From positions 1 to 20,420 of the forward strand of contig CAKPDW010000019.1 in assembly GCA_934149115.1 (NCBI GenBank): a stretch of DNA of 20,420 nucleotides, written 5' to 3'. Below, piece after piece: positions 7,949 through 14,865 of this stretch. The DNA comes from an uncultured Clostridia bacterium. Its GTDB lineage: Bacteria > Bacillota > Clostridia > TANB77 > CAG-508. The translations under genes and the position numbers were made by a program. Each line of letters opens with the position of its first letter. Position 1 is the first letter of the stretch. Below the pieces are notes generated by a model. It saw only the letters and a program-made list of their open reading frames with translations, was not told where the DNA came from and ran no database searches.

Positions 7949-8488
7949 TTATTTTTTATCATTTCCTATTTTTAAAATATCCATAAATCCTTTAAATGAC
8001 ATCTCTTGAAATAAGAAATCATGTACTTCATTTAAAACTTTTTCTTCTTTAGTAGAAAGTTCCACTCTTATTTCTTGTGTTAAATCAATTTGCTTAAATA
8101 ATAAAGCTTTAAATTTTGACCAAAAACCACGTTTTACTGGTAATTTTTTCTCATCAAATTCAGTTACAGTACCTTCTTGGTATCCAACACCTTGTACTTG
8201 TTGATTTTGAGAAATAAAACCACCTACATAAGAATCAGCTTGTTGTTGTTCTTGTGTATTTCCATAATTACCAATAAAACCTCCTACATAACCTTGAGGT
8301 TGTTCCAAAACACCAGCTATTGAACCAGCTTTTTCTTCAGGCATTCCTCCATTAAAAGTTGTTTCTCCAGTTCCTTGGAAATTACCTTGATATCCTTCTT
8401 GATGCTCTCCTTGATAACCACCTTGATACCCACCTTGTGCACCTTCTTGAATATTACCATTCTCTTTTCCAAAATTTATATTTCCCAT
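7949..8488 (-). CDS. Gly/Gln/Tyr-rich low-complexity protein of unknown function
   Basis: I do not recognise a family for this 179-aa protein. Residues 15-38 are a degenerate tandem repeat of the type GGYQG (GGYQGGYQGEHQEGYQGNFQG region). The motif YVGGFI occurs twice (68-72 area and 87-92). Residues 40-115 are also low in complexity and probably disordered. Residues 118-176 look folded and basic then acidic: RGFWSKFKALLF, then VELSTKEEKVLNEVHDFLFQ, probably two or three helices. There is no signal peptide or membrane segment. The start has a strong AAGGAGG four bases upstream, and the gene has a good promoter and its own terminator, so it is likely monocistronic. Confidence 0.8.
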   Translation of the reverse strand: MGNINFGKENGNIQEGAQGGYQGGYQGEHQEGYQGNFQGTGETTFNGGMPEEKAGSIAGVLEQPQGYVGGFIGNYGNTQEQQQADSYVGGFISQNQQVQGVGYQEGTVTEFDEKKLPVKRGFWSKFKALLFKQIDLTQEIRVELSTKEEKVLNEVHDFLFQEMSFKGFMDILKIGNDKK

Positions 8489-8526
8489 ATTTTCCTCCTT
8501 AGTAAAACTAATCCATTCTAGAATAA

Positions 8527-8555
8527 TTTATACAATAAAAAAAATAAATATTCAA
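8527..8555 (-). promoter_or_regulatory. promoter of the Gly/Gln-rich gene
   Basis: TTGAAT (8550-8555) and TATAAA (8527-8532) on the minus strand have a 17-base spacer and lie about 40 nt upstream of the ATG at 8488. This is close to the sigma-A consensus. Confidence 0.7.
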
Positions 8556-8596
8556 TAGATTTTCGTTCTCGTTTGTATTACACTTTAATTACATTT

Positions 8597-9817
8597 TTAT
8601 TTCATATCTCCGATTAAGCAATCTTTTTCGACATTATTAACTGCTACATCAACAAATTCATTAGCCAAATCTTTAACTGATTTTGTTTTTACCATAATAT
8701 AATTTTCAGTATGTCCCTTAATATAATCTCCATCTTTTTCCTCAATTAAAACTTTTACAACTTTCCCGATGTATTCTTTTAAATATTCTGATTCATTTTT
8801 ATCAGATAATTGGATTAATCTCTTACTTCTCTTATCTTTAATTTCAGCAGGAACTTGATTTTTCATCTTTTCAGCTACAGTACCTTTTCTCTGAGAATAC
8901 TTAAAAACGTGCATTTTATAAAATTTAATCTCATCTAAAAATTTATATGTAGTTTCAAAATCTTCATCACTCTCATTTGGGAATCCTACAATAATATCAG
9001 TAGTTAGTATAACATCATCATATAAATTTCTTAATCTTCTTACAACATCTTTAAACTGCTTAGTTGTATACTTTCTATTCATTTCTTTCAAAGTTTTATC
9101 ACACCCACTCTGTAAAGACAAATGAAAATGATGACACATTTTATCTAGTTTTGATACTCGATTACAAAACTCATCAGTAATCATCAAAGGCTCTATTGAA
9201 CCTAGACGAATTCTCTCAATTCCATCTATTTTATTAATTTCTTCCAATAAATCTATTAATCTATAATCATTATCAAAATCTTTGCCATATGCTGAAACTT
9301 GTATACCAGTAATTACAACTTCTTTTATTCCCTCATCAGCTATTTTAGTAATTTCTTCAATTACACTTTCAGGTTTTCTACTGCAAATTCTACCTCTAGC
9401 ATATGGAATAATACAATATGTACAAAAATTATTACATCCATCTTGAACTTTAATAACAGCTCTAACTTTTTCTGTATATGTAATTGAACCAAAATCATAA
9501 AAATAATTTTCGATTACATTATCCTCTAAATTTTTACCATCAAAAAAAGCTTCAATATATTTATCAATATTAGCTTTTTGATGATTTCCTAACACTAAAT
9601 CTACTTCATCAATTTTTTCAATTTCATCTTTAGCAACTTCTGCGTAGCACCCAACAACAATAATAAAAGCATCTTTATTTTTTTCTTTAGCTCTCCTTAT
9701 CATTTGTCTAGACTTTCTATCAGACATATTGGTAACACTACAAGTATTTATAATATATATATCTGCAACATCATTTTGATTAACAATTTCATATTTTGGC
9801 ATCAGTTTCTGTGCCAT
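8597..9817 (-). CDS. mtaB: tRNA (N6-threonylcarbamoyladenosine-C2)-methylthiotransferase MtaB, frameshifted at its N-terminus
   Basis: MtaB is a radical-SAM enzyme that adds a methylthio group to t6A37 of tRNAs. The open frame from the ATG at 9817 gives 406 aa. Radical-SAM cysteines are in CNNFCTYC (Cys128, 132, 135). Two of the three cysteines of the N-terminal UPF0004 cluster domain are in NTCSVTN (Cys26) and VGCYAE (Cys57); SLQSGCD and a C-terminal TRAM-like domain are also present. The first ~28 residues of the family, including the TLGCKVNQYE motif with the third cluster cysteine, are missing from this frame. They are encoded upstream to 9902, but one extra base at 9851 breaks the frame. 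The ATG at 9817 has no ribosome binding site, so as written the gene is probably impaired. A sequencing or assembly error is equally possible. Confidence 0.88.
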   Translation of the reverse strand: MAQKLMPKYEIVNQNDVADIYIINTCSVTNMSDRKSRQMIRRAKEKNKDAFIIVVGCYAEVAKDEIEKIDEVDLVLGNHQKANIDKYIEAFFDGKNLEDNVIENYFYDFGSITYTEKVRAVIKVQDGCNNFCTYCIIPYARGRICSRKPESVIEEITKIADEGIKEVVITGIQVSAYGKDFDNDYRLIDLLEEINKIDGIERIRLGSIEPLMITDEFCNRVSKLDKMCHHFHLSLQSGCDKTLKEMNRKYTTKQFKDVVRRLRNLYDDVILTTDIIVGFPNESDEDFETTYKFLDEIKFYKMHVFKYSQRKGTVAEKMKNQVPAEIKDKRSKRLIQLSDKNESEYLKEYIGKVVKVLIEEKDGDYIKGHTENYIMVKTKSVKDLANEFVDVAVNNVEKDCLIGDMK

Positions 9818-9842
9818 TCCATTTGTTTCGTACTGATTTACC

Positions 9843-9902
9843 TTACAACCGCAAAGTAAAGAATGCTACCTTCTTTTTCTCTTTATTTTCTTCGTAACTC
9901 AT
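9843..9902 (-). pseudogene. mtaB: N-terminal fragment of mtaB cut off by a +1 frameshift
   Basis: An ATG at 9902 preceded by AGGTG at 4-nt spacing opens a frame that reads MSYEENKEKKKVAFFTLRL and stops at 9843-9845. Dropping the C at 9851 (minus strand) changes the end to FFTLGCKVNQYETNGMAQ. This joins seamlessly to the 406-aa frame, restoring the canonical MtaB start and a 434-aa protein of normal length. This is therefore the true gene start, separated by a single-base insertion. No prfB-like shift signal (correctly spaced internal Shine-Dalgarno with a slippery codon) is evident. Confidence 0.82.
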
Positions 9903-9920
9903 ACTACACCTAACTTTCTA

Positions 9921-9948
9921 ATTATAGAACAAATCTGAAATTTTTCAA
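9921..9948 (-). promoter_or_regulatory. promoter of mtaB at the edge of the 169-bp repeat
   Basis: On the minus strand TTGAAA (9943-9948) lies inside repeat copy A, and TATAAT (9921-9926) straddles its outer boundary, with a 16-base spacer. The mtaB ATG at 9902 follows, giving a short leader of about a dozen bases that holds AGGTG. Copy B has the same TTGAAA but no TATAAT at the matching place. Confidence 0.6.
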
Positions 9949-10094
9949 TTTTCAGTCTTTACTCTACTCTTTATATTTTTCTATAAAATTGAAATCTTCA
10001 GTAAATTTGTTCGAGCGCGAAAATTTATTTTATAAATTTTCTGTGCAATTTTTTATATAATAGAAAAGTCAGCATGACTTTCCTATTATATAAA
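9926..10094 (-). repeat. 169-bp dispersed element, copy A (downstream of mreB)
   Basis: The reverse complement of this stretch matches 13811-13979 base for base except for five substitutions, with no gap. In the direction of mreB transcription it begins with a long hairpin (TTATATAATAGGAAAGT pairing with ACTTTTCTATTATATAA), then AATTTATAAAATAAATT, then the GC-rich core CGCGCTCGAAC, and ends with a small hairpin CTGAAA/TTTCAG. No reading frame of useful length is seen, and there are no terminal inverted repeats or clear target duplications. It could be a non-coding RNA, a transcription boundary element, or a miniature mobile element. Confidence 0.85.
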
Positions 10095-10096
10095 TA

Positions 10097-10134
10097 AACT
10101 CAAATTATCAAACATGAGTCTAATAACTTGAGTT
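10097..10134 (-). terminator. weak terminator after mreB
   Basis: AACTCAA and TTGAGTT (10097-10103 and 10128-10134), plus four inner pairs after one mismatch, form a stem just past the mreB stop. On the minus strand it is followed by TTTATTTATATAA, which runs into the hairpin of repeat copy A. The U-tract is short, so termination may depend on the adjoining element. Confidence 0.45.
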
Positions 10135-10144
10135 CCACACAATT

Positions 10145-11134
10145 TTATTTTCTATCTAAATTATCTAAATTATCTAATGCTTTTCCTGTTCCTAACGCGA
10201 CACATGAAACTGCATCTTCTGCAATCATTACATTAATTCCTGTTTTTTCTTGTAATAATTTATCTAAACCATCAATTAAACATCCTCCACCTGTCATATA
10301 AATTCCTCTATCACTAATATCTGCTGACAACTCTGGAGGAGTTTTTTCTAATACAGCATGTACAGCATCAACAATCATATTAACAGGTTCTTCAAGTGCT
10401 TCCATCATTTCGCTAGAATGTACAGTCAAAGTTTTTGGAAGACCAGTTATCAAATCCCTTCCTCTAATATCCATTTCAACATCTTGGATTTTTGGATATA
10501 CACAACCTACATTTACTTTCAAATCTTCTGCTGTCCTCTCACCTATCATGACATTATATTTTCTTTTTATAAATCTAACAATTGCTTCATCAAATTTATC
10601 TCCAGCAACCTTTATAGATGTACTAACAACTGAACCTCCAAGTGAAATTACAGCAATATCAGTAGTTCCACCACCTATATCTACAATCATATTTCCACAA
10701 GGTTTTGAAATATCTATTCCTGCACCAATAGCAGCAGCTATCGGTTCTTCAATTAAATACACTTTTCTTGCTCCAGCATTCGAAGCAGCATCAATAACAG
10801 CTTTTTTCTCAACCTCTGTAACTTGAGAAGGTATACAAATCATAATTCTTGGTGCAAATAAAAATTTTCCACCTATTTTATTTATAAAATATTTAAGCAT
10901 TTTTTCTGTAACAGTATAATCTGAAATAACTCCGTCTCTCAAAGGTCTTGTAGCAACTATGTTTCCTGGTGTTCTACCAAGCATTCTTCTAGCTTCATGT
11001 CCAACAGCTAAAACCTCTCCAGAAGTATTATTTACAGCTACTACTGAAGGCTCTCTAAGCACAATCCCTTTTCCTTTTACATACGCTATCACTGTAGCAG
11101 TTCCTAAATCTATTCCTATATCTTGTCCAAACAT
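10145..11134 (-). CDS. mreB: rod-shape actin homologue of the MreB/Mbl family
   Basis: A cytoskeletal ATPase that forms membrane-associated filaments and guides lateral cell-wall synthesis. The 329-aa length fits. Actin-fold motifs are seen: phosphate 1 IDLGTA, phosphate 2 IVDIGGGTTDIAVISLGG, KVAGDKFDEAI, GERTAEDLK, RGRDLITGLPKT and adenosine motif MTGGGCLIDGL. The short N-terminus MFGQDIGIDLGTA is like Bacillus Mbl, so this may be an Mbl-type paralogue rather than the mreBCD-linked copy. No mreC or mreD is next to it. AAAGGAAG lies six bases before the ATG. It is divergent from mutS2 and followed by repeat copy A. The last codons contain a small in-frame LDNLDN repeat. Confidence 0.93.
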   Translation of the reverse strand: MFGQDIGIDLGTATVIAYVKGKGIVLREPSVVAVNNTSGEVLAVGHEARRMLGRTPGNIVATRPLRDGVISDYTVTEKMLKYFINKIGGKFLFAPRIMICIPSQVTEVEKKAVIDAASNAGARKVYLIEEPIAAAIGAGIDISKPCGNMIVDIGGGTTDIAVISLGGSVVSTSIKVAGDKFDEAIVRFIKRKYNVMIGERTAEDLKVNVGCVYPKIQDVEMDIRGRDLITGLPKTLTVHSSEMMEALEEPVNMIVDAVHAVLEKTPPELSADISDRGIYMTGGGCLIDGLDKLLQEKTGINVMIAEDAVSCVALGTGKALDNLDNLDRK

Positions 11135-11180
11135 CAGAATCTTCCTTTCTCATTTACATATTCTTTACAAAGCTGTTACG

Positions 11181-11209
11181 ATTATATTACACTTTGATAT
11201 AAATTTCAA
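11181..11209 (-). promoter_or_regulatory. promoter of mreB
   Basis: TTGAAA (11204-11209) and a perfect TATAAT (11181-11186) on the minus strand are 17 bases apart, about 47 nt before the mreB start. Confidence 0.8.
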
Positions 11210-11347
11210 TTATTTTACACATTTTTTTGTTTATTATTTTTTCAATAATCTATCAACTCTTGTTATACCCTATATTACGCCCATTAAAATTTATTTTGCA
11301 ACTTTTTCAAAAAAATATTCCATTTTCAGGAAAAATTGTTTTTTGAA

Positions 11348-11376
11348 TTGAATATTAACCTTTTTTATGAGATAAT
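11348..11376 (+). promoter_or_regulatory. promoter of mutS2
   Basis: TTGAAT (11348-11353) and GATAAT (11371-11376) are spaced by 17 bases, about 36 nt before the mutS2 ATG. The -10 box lies in a 13-base palindrome, GAGATAATATCTC (11369-11381), which may be chance. The remaining divergent region 11135-11412 holds AT-rich sequence and no other gene. Confidence 0.7.
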
Positions 11377-11412
11377 ATCTCTACCAAAACTACATATAGA
11401 AAGGATTCGAAA

Positions 11413-13749
11413 ATGCAATCAATTTACTTAGAAAAAATAGAATTTAATAAAATTAAAAATATATTATCAGAATTTGCAACAAATGAAAGTGCAAAAAAAA
11501 TGTGCTTAAATTTAACTCCTTCTACTGAACCCAAAACAGTAGAAAGAACATTAACAGAAACAACCGAAGCAGTTTCATTAATATATAGAAAAGGAAATTT
11601 ACCTCTAGAACAATTAGGTGAAATCACAACACATATATTAAATCTAAAAAAACATAATTTTCTATCAATAAAATCTATATTAGAATTAGCCACACTTTTA
11701 AAAACAAGCAAATCAGTCAAAAATTATTATTTTGATAAAGAATTAAATCAAACAAATATATTAACAAATTATTTTAATAATCTTTACACAAATCCCTCTA
11801 TTGAAGAAAAAATATTTACTTCAATAATAGATGAAAACACATTAGATGATAGAGCTTCTAATACACTATACAAAATTAGACAACAAATAAAAAATACTCA
11901 AAGAGAAATTAAAAATAAATTACAATCTATTTTAAACTCAAAATATTTACAAGAATCAATAATTACAATTAGACAAAATAGATTTGTAGTACCTGTAAAA
12001 GCTGAATATCAATCAGAAATAAAAGGACTGATTCATGACACTTCAAGCACTGGTTCAACTGTATTTATTGAACCTATGTCAGTATTTAATTTAAACAATC
12101 AATTATCTGAATTAAAAAATGAAGAAAATATAGAAATCGAAAAAATATTACAAATCTTATCTTCTTTATTTTTTGATATTACAGAAGAATTAGAAAATAA
12201 CTTTAATTTACTTACAATACTTGATTTTATATTTGCAAAAGCTAAATATTCAAAATCCATGAATTGTAATTGTCCAAAAATAAACGATAATAAAATCATA
12301 CATTTAAAAAATGCTAAACATCCACTATTAGATATAAACACAGCTGTTCCAATAACTCTAGAAATAGGTAAAAACTTTTCTACTTTACTAATTACAGGAC
12401 CAAATACAGGAGGAAAAACAGTAACCTTAAAAACAGTCGGTTTACTAACTGCTATGGCACAAAGTGGACTACATATCCCAGCATCTGAGGAAAGTTCAAT
12501 CTATATCTTTGATAATATCTATGCAGATATTGGAGATGAACAAAGTATTCTTGAATCATTAAGTACTTTTTCATCACACATGACTCATATCATAAACATA
12601 TTAAATGAAGCAACTTCAGACAGTTTAGTTTTAGTTGATGAATTAGGTTCTGGAACAGATCCAATTGAAGGAGCTAGCTTAGCATTAAGTATACTTGAAT
12701 ATTTAAAAGAACATAATATTACAGTTTTAGCAACTACCCACTATCATGAACTTAAAGAATATGCATTATTAACACCAGGAGTTGAAAATGCTAGTTGTGA
12801 ATTTAATATAGAAACTTTATCACCTACATACCGTTTATTAATTGGTGTCCCTGGTAAAAGTAATGCATTTGCAATTAGTCAAAAACTAGGTTTAAAGCCT
12901 GAAATATTAGAAAATGCAAAAAAACTAATTAATTCAGATACAGCCAAAACAGAAGATTTACTAAAAGAAATTTATGATTCAAAAGCTTTAATAGAAGCAG
13001 AAAAAGAAAAAACATTATTATATTCAACAGAAATAGAAAGATTAAAAAAGCAACTAGAAAATGAAACAAAAGATTTAAACACACATAAAAAAGAATATAT
13101 GCAAAAAGCCAAACAAGAAGCTCGCGAAATACTACTAGACGCAAAACAAGAAGCAAATAGCATAATAAAAGAAATGGAATCTGAAACAAATAATTCTAAA
13201 AATCTAAATAAATTGAGAAATAAACTAACATCAAAATTACATGAAATAAATCAAACCACTGGAAAAGCAAAACAACAAATACCTGAATTAAATGAATCTG
13301 ACATACAACCTGGAACAGTAGTATATATACCAAAATTCAATAAAAATGGTACGATATTAAGTTATCCAAATCAATCTAAAAAATTTAACATACAAATAGA
13401 TAATATAAAAACAACATTAACTATATCAGATGTAACAACTGCAAAAAAAGAAGAAAATAAAAAAGAAATACTTACTAAAAAGAATACAAATTTTACTCCT
13501 AAAAAAGTAAGAACTGAATTAAATGTAATTGGTATGAATATAGAAGAAGCAACTTTCCTAGTAGACAAATTTTTAGATGAAGCTTCCCTATCAAAATTAG
13601 AATTTGTAAGGATTGTTCATGGAAAAGGTACAGGAATTTTAGGAAAAGGAATTCAAAAATATCTAAAAAGTCATCCTCATGTAAAAGGTTATAGATATGG
13701 TTCTTATGGTGAAGGTGAAATGGGAGTCACAGTAGTAGAAATTAAATAA
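11413..13749 (+). CDS. mutS2: MutS2 ATPase/endonuclease (ribosome collision rescue type)
   Basis: MutS2 is a dimeric MutS-family ATPase with a C-terminal Smr domain. It has been linked to limiting homologous recombination and, in Bacillus, to splitting collided ribosomes. The 778-aa length is standard. Walker A GPNTGGKT lies near residue 332 and Walker B LVLVDELGSGTDP near 406-418. A long charged coiled-coil clamp covers about 510-620. The Smr domain from about 700 has HGKGTGILGKGI and ends GEMGVTVVEIK. The usual LDLRG motif at the Smr start is LNVIG here, lacking the Arg. AAAGGA lies seven bases upstream of the ATG. It stands alone on the plus strand, divergent from mreB and convergent with lexA, and is followed by a strong terminator and repeat copy B. 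Confidence 0.96.
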   Translation: MQSIYLEKIEFNKIKNILSEFATNESAKKMCLNLTPSTEPKTVERTLTETTEAVSLIYRKGNLPLEQLGEITTHILNLKKHNFLSIKSILELATLLKTSKSVKNYYFDKELNQTNILTNYFNNLYTNPSIEEKIFTSIIDENTLDDRASNTLYKIRQQIKNTQREIKNKLQSILNSKYLQESIITIRQNRFVVPVKAEYQSEIKGLIHDTSSTGSTVFIEPMSVFNLNNQLSELKNEENIEIEKILQILSSLFFDITEELENNFNLLTILDFIFAKAKYSKSMNCNCPKINDNKIIHLKNAKHPLLDINTAVPITLEIGKNFSTLLITGPNTGGKTVTLKTVGLLTAMAQSGLHIPASEESSIYIFDNIYADIGDEQSILESLSTFSSHMTHIINILNEATSDSLVLVDELGSGTDPIEGASLALSILEYLKEHNITVLATTHYHELKEYALLTPGVENASCEFNIETLSPTYRLLIGVPGKSNAFAISQKLGLKPEILENAKKLINSDTAKTEDLLKEIYDSKALIEAEKEKTLLYSTEIERLKKQLENETKDLNTHKKEYMQKAKQEAREILLDAKQEANSIIKEMESETNNSKNLNKLRNKLTSKLHEINQTTGKAKQQIPELNESDIQPGTVVYIPKFNKNGTILSYPNQSKKFNIQIDNIKTTLTISDVTTAKKEENKKEILTKKNTNFTPKKVRTELNVIGMNIEEATFLVDKFLDEASLSKLEFVRIVHGKGTGILGKGIQKYLKSHPHVKGYRYGSYGEGEMGVTVVEIK

Positions 13750-13753
13750 AACG

Positions 13754-13813
13754 AAAATGTCACTAATGGTAAAACGATTCAAAACTAATCCCCCACATTA
13801 GTGACATTTTTTT
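13754..13813 (+). terminator. strong terminator after mutS2
   Basis: A perfect 15-bp stem (AAAATGTCACTAATG at 13754-13768 with its complement at 13796-13810) closes a 27-nt loop that itself has a short GATT/AATC pairing. The stem ends in TTTTTTT (13807-13813). In the other direction the stem is followed by T-rich sequence, so it may also act on lexA transcripts that pass the repeat. Confidence 0.85.
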
Positions 13814-13979
13814 ATATAATAGAAAAGTAATGCTGACTTTTCTATTATATAAATAATTGCACAGAAAATTTATAAAATAAATTTTCGCGCTCGAACAAAT
13901 TTACTGAAAATTTCAATTTTATAGAAAAATATAAAGAGTAGAGTAAAGACTGAAAATTGAAAATTTTCAGATTTGTTCT
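13811..13979 (+). repeat. 169-bp dispersed element, copy B (between mutS2 and lexA)
   Basis: Inverted copy of 9926-10094 (164 of 169 identical). In the mutS2 direction it starts at once with an 18-bp perfect stem (13811-13828 with 13836-13853, 7-nt loop), then GAAAATTTA/TAAATTTTC (a second hairpin), the core CGCGCTCGAAC, and a third hairpin CTGAAAATT/AATTTTCAG (13950-13970). It ends seven bases before the lexA stop. Both copies therefore have the same orientation relative to the gene they follow. No open frame of note. Confidence 0.85.
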
Positions 13980-13986
13980 TTTAAAA

Positions 13987-14655
13987 TTACATTTTTCTGA
14001 ATACACCAGCTACTTTTCCCAAGATTCTACAATCAGGAACAATAATTGGATCCATTGTAGAATTTTCTGGTTGTAATCTTATATGCCCATTTTCTTTATA
14101 AAACGTTTTTACTGTTGCTTCATCATCAATTAATGCTACAACAATTTCTCCATTCATAGCTGTATTTTGTTTTTTTACTAATATGTAATCTCCATCAAGA
14201 ATTCCAGCTTCAATCATACTTTCTCCTCTAACAGTAAGCATAAAGCTTTCTGAGTTTCCAACAAAGTCAATTGGAATTGGGAAAGTATCTGTAACATTCT
14301 CTACAGCTAATATTGGAGCACCTGCAGTAATTTTTCCAATTACAGGAACTTCTACAAGTTCTTTTTCAGTATAAACTTCTTTATTTCCAGGAGTAAACGT
14401 TTCTTGATTTTCTAAATCTCCTCCTTTTAATAATTTCAAAGTTCTACCTTTTTGTTGTTCTTTTTTAATATAGCCTTTTTGTTCTAATTGATTTAAGTAT
14501 CCATGAACTGTTGCAGTTGACTTTAAATCAACTGCTTTTCCTATTTCTCTAACAGAAGGTGGATAACCTTTTACTTTTATTTGTTTTTCAATAAATCTAA
14601 GTATAGCTTTTTCTCTTTTATTTAGTGCATTTGGATCTTTTTTCTTCAATTTCAT
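13987..14655 (-). CDS. lexA: SOS repressor LexA
   Basis: Represses DNA-damage genes and self-cleaves when RecA is activated. The protein is 222 aa from the ATG at 14655. It has an N-terminal winged helix (PPSVREIGKAVDLKSTATVH), a linker, then a serine peptidase S24 domain with cleavage site Ala111-Gly112 (ITAGAP), catalytic Ser146 (GESM) and Lys183 (TVKTF). The start is uncertain. AGGAG at 14658-14662 lies only two bases from the ATG and overlaps a GTG at 14658, while a TTG at 14649 has an 8-base spacer and would give a 220-aa protein. A palindromic candidate operator over the -35 box suggests autorepression. Downstream lies repeat copy B. Confidence 0.95.
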   Translation of the reverse strand: MKLKKKDPNALNKREKAILRFIEKQIKVKGYPPSVREIGKAVDLKSTATVHGYLNQLEQKGYIKKEQQKGRTLKLLKGGDLENQETFTPGNKEVYTEKELVEVPVIGKITAGAPILAVENVTDTFPIPIDFVGNSESFMLTVRGESMIEAGILDGDYILVKKQNTAMNGEIVVALIDDEATVKTFYKENGHIRLQPENSTMDPIIVPDCRILGKVAGVFRKM

Positions 14656-14680
14656 CACTCCTACTTTGTTTTTCAGTCAA

Positions 14681-14709
14681 ATAATATCACATATCTTTTT
14701 GTTTGTCAA
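14681..14709 (-). promoter_or_regulatory. promoter of lexA
   Basis: A perfect TTGACA (14704-14709) and TATTAT (14681-14686) on the minus strand are separated by 17 bases, about 20 nt before the lexA ribosome binding site. This is the best -35 box in the window. Confidence 0.8.
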
Positions 14710-14720
14710 ACAAAAGTTTT
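14697..14720. promoter_or_regulatory. candidate LexA operator overlapping the lexA -35 box
   Basis: A 19-base palindrome with 9-base arms (TTTTGTTTG, T, CAAACAAAA; 14697-14715) covers the -35 box. Overlapping it, CAAAC-AAAA-GTTTT (14707-14720) has the spacing of the Firmicute box CGAAC-N4-GTTCG but with A/T in place of the inner G/C. Position fits autorepression; the exact half-site is inferred. Confidence 0.5.
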
Positions 14721-14806
14721 GTTTTTTGTTTGTAATTTTTGTTATAGTTTTGTTATTTATTTGTAAAAATGTAATCAAAATATAATATTTTTTATGTAGA
14801 ATTTTG

Positions 14807-14835
14807 TTGAAAAAGCTTTTTTTAAATATTATAAT
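14807..14835 (+). promoter_or_regulatory. promoter of the carbohydrate-binding-like protein gene
   Basis: TTGAAA (14807-14812) and TATAAT (14830-14835) with a 17-base spacer, about 30 nt before the ATG at 14866. Close to consensus. Confidence 0.75.
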
Positions 14836-14865
14836 TTTAGTAAATAAAGTATTTAGGAGAAAAAA

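Noticed and set aside
9843..9902. Programmed +1 frameshift in mtaB
   Set aside because: There is no known slippery codon plus correctly spaced internal Shine-Dalgarno, and shifting at the stop would give LRLKVN rather than the conserved LGCKVN. A simple one-base insertion explains it better.
10358..11351. Plus-strand open frames across mreB and its upstream region
   Set aside because: They are antisense to a clear mreB, lack ribosome binding sites and show low-complexity AT-driven composition.
11369..11381. Palindrome GAGATAATATCTC as a repressor operator for mutS2
   Set aside because: Six-base arms centred on an AT-rich -10 box are easily reached by chance, and no regulator in the window matches it.
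12929..13568. Minus-strand open frames within mutS2
   Set aside because: Phe/Leu/Ser-rich translations opposite A-rich coding sequence; no start signals and the mutS2 frame is fully conserved.
13811..13853. TATAAT inside the element hairpin as an active promoter
   Set aside because: It lies in an 18-bp perfect stem beginning at a terminator's T-run and has no reasonable -35 at the right distance.
9926..13979. Composite transposon with the 169-bp elements as ends
   Set aside because: The enclosed genes are ordinary chromosomal mreB and mutS2, there is no transposase, and I see no terminal inverted repeats or target duplications.
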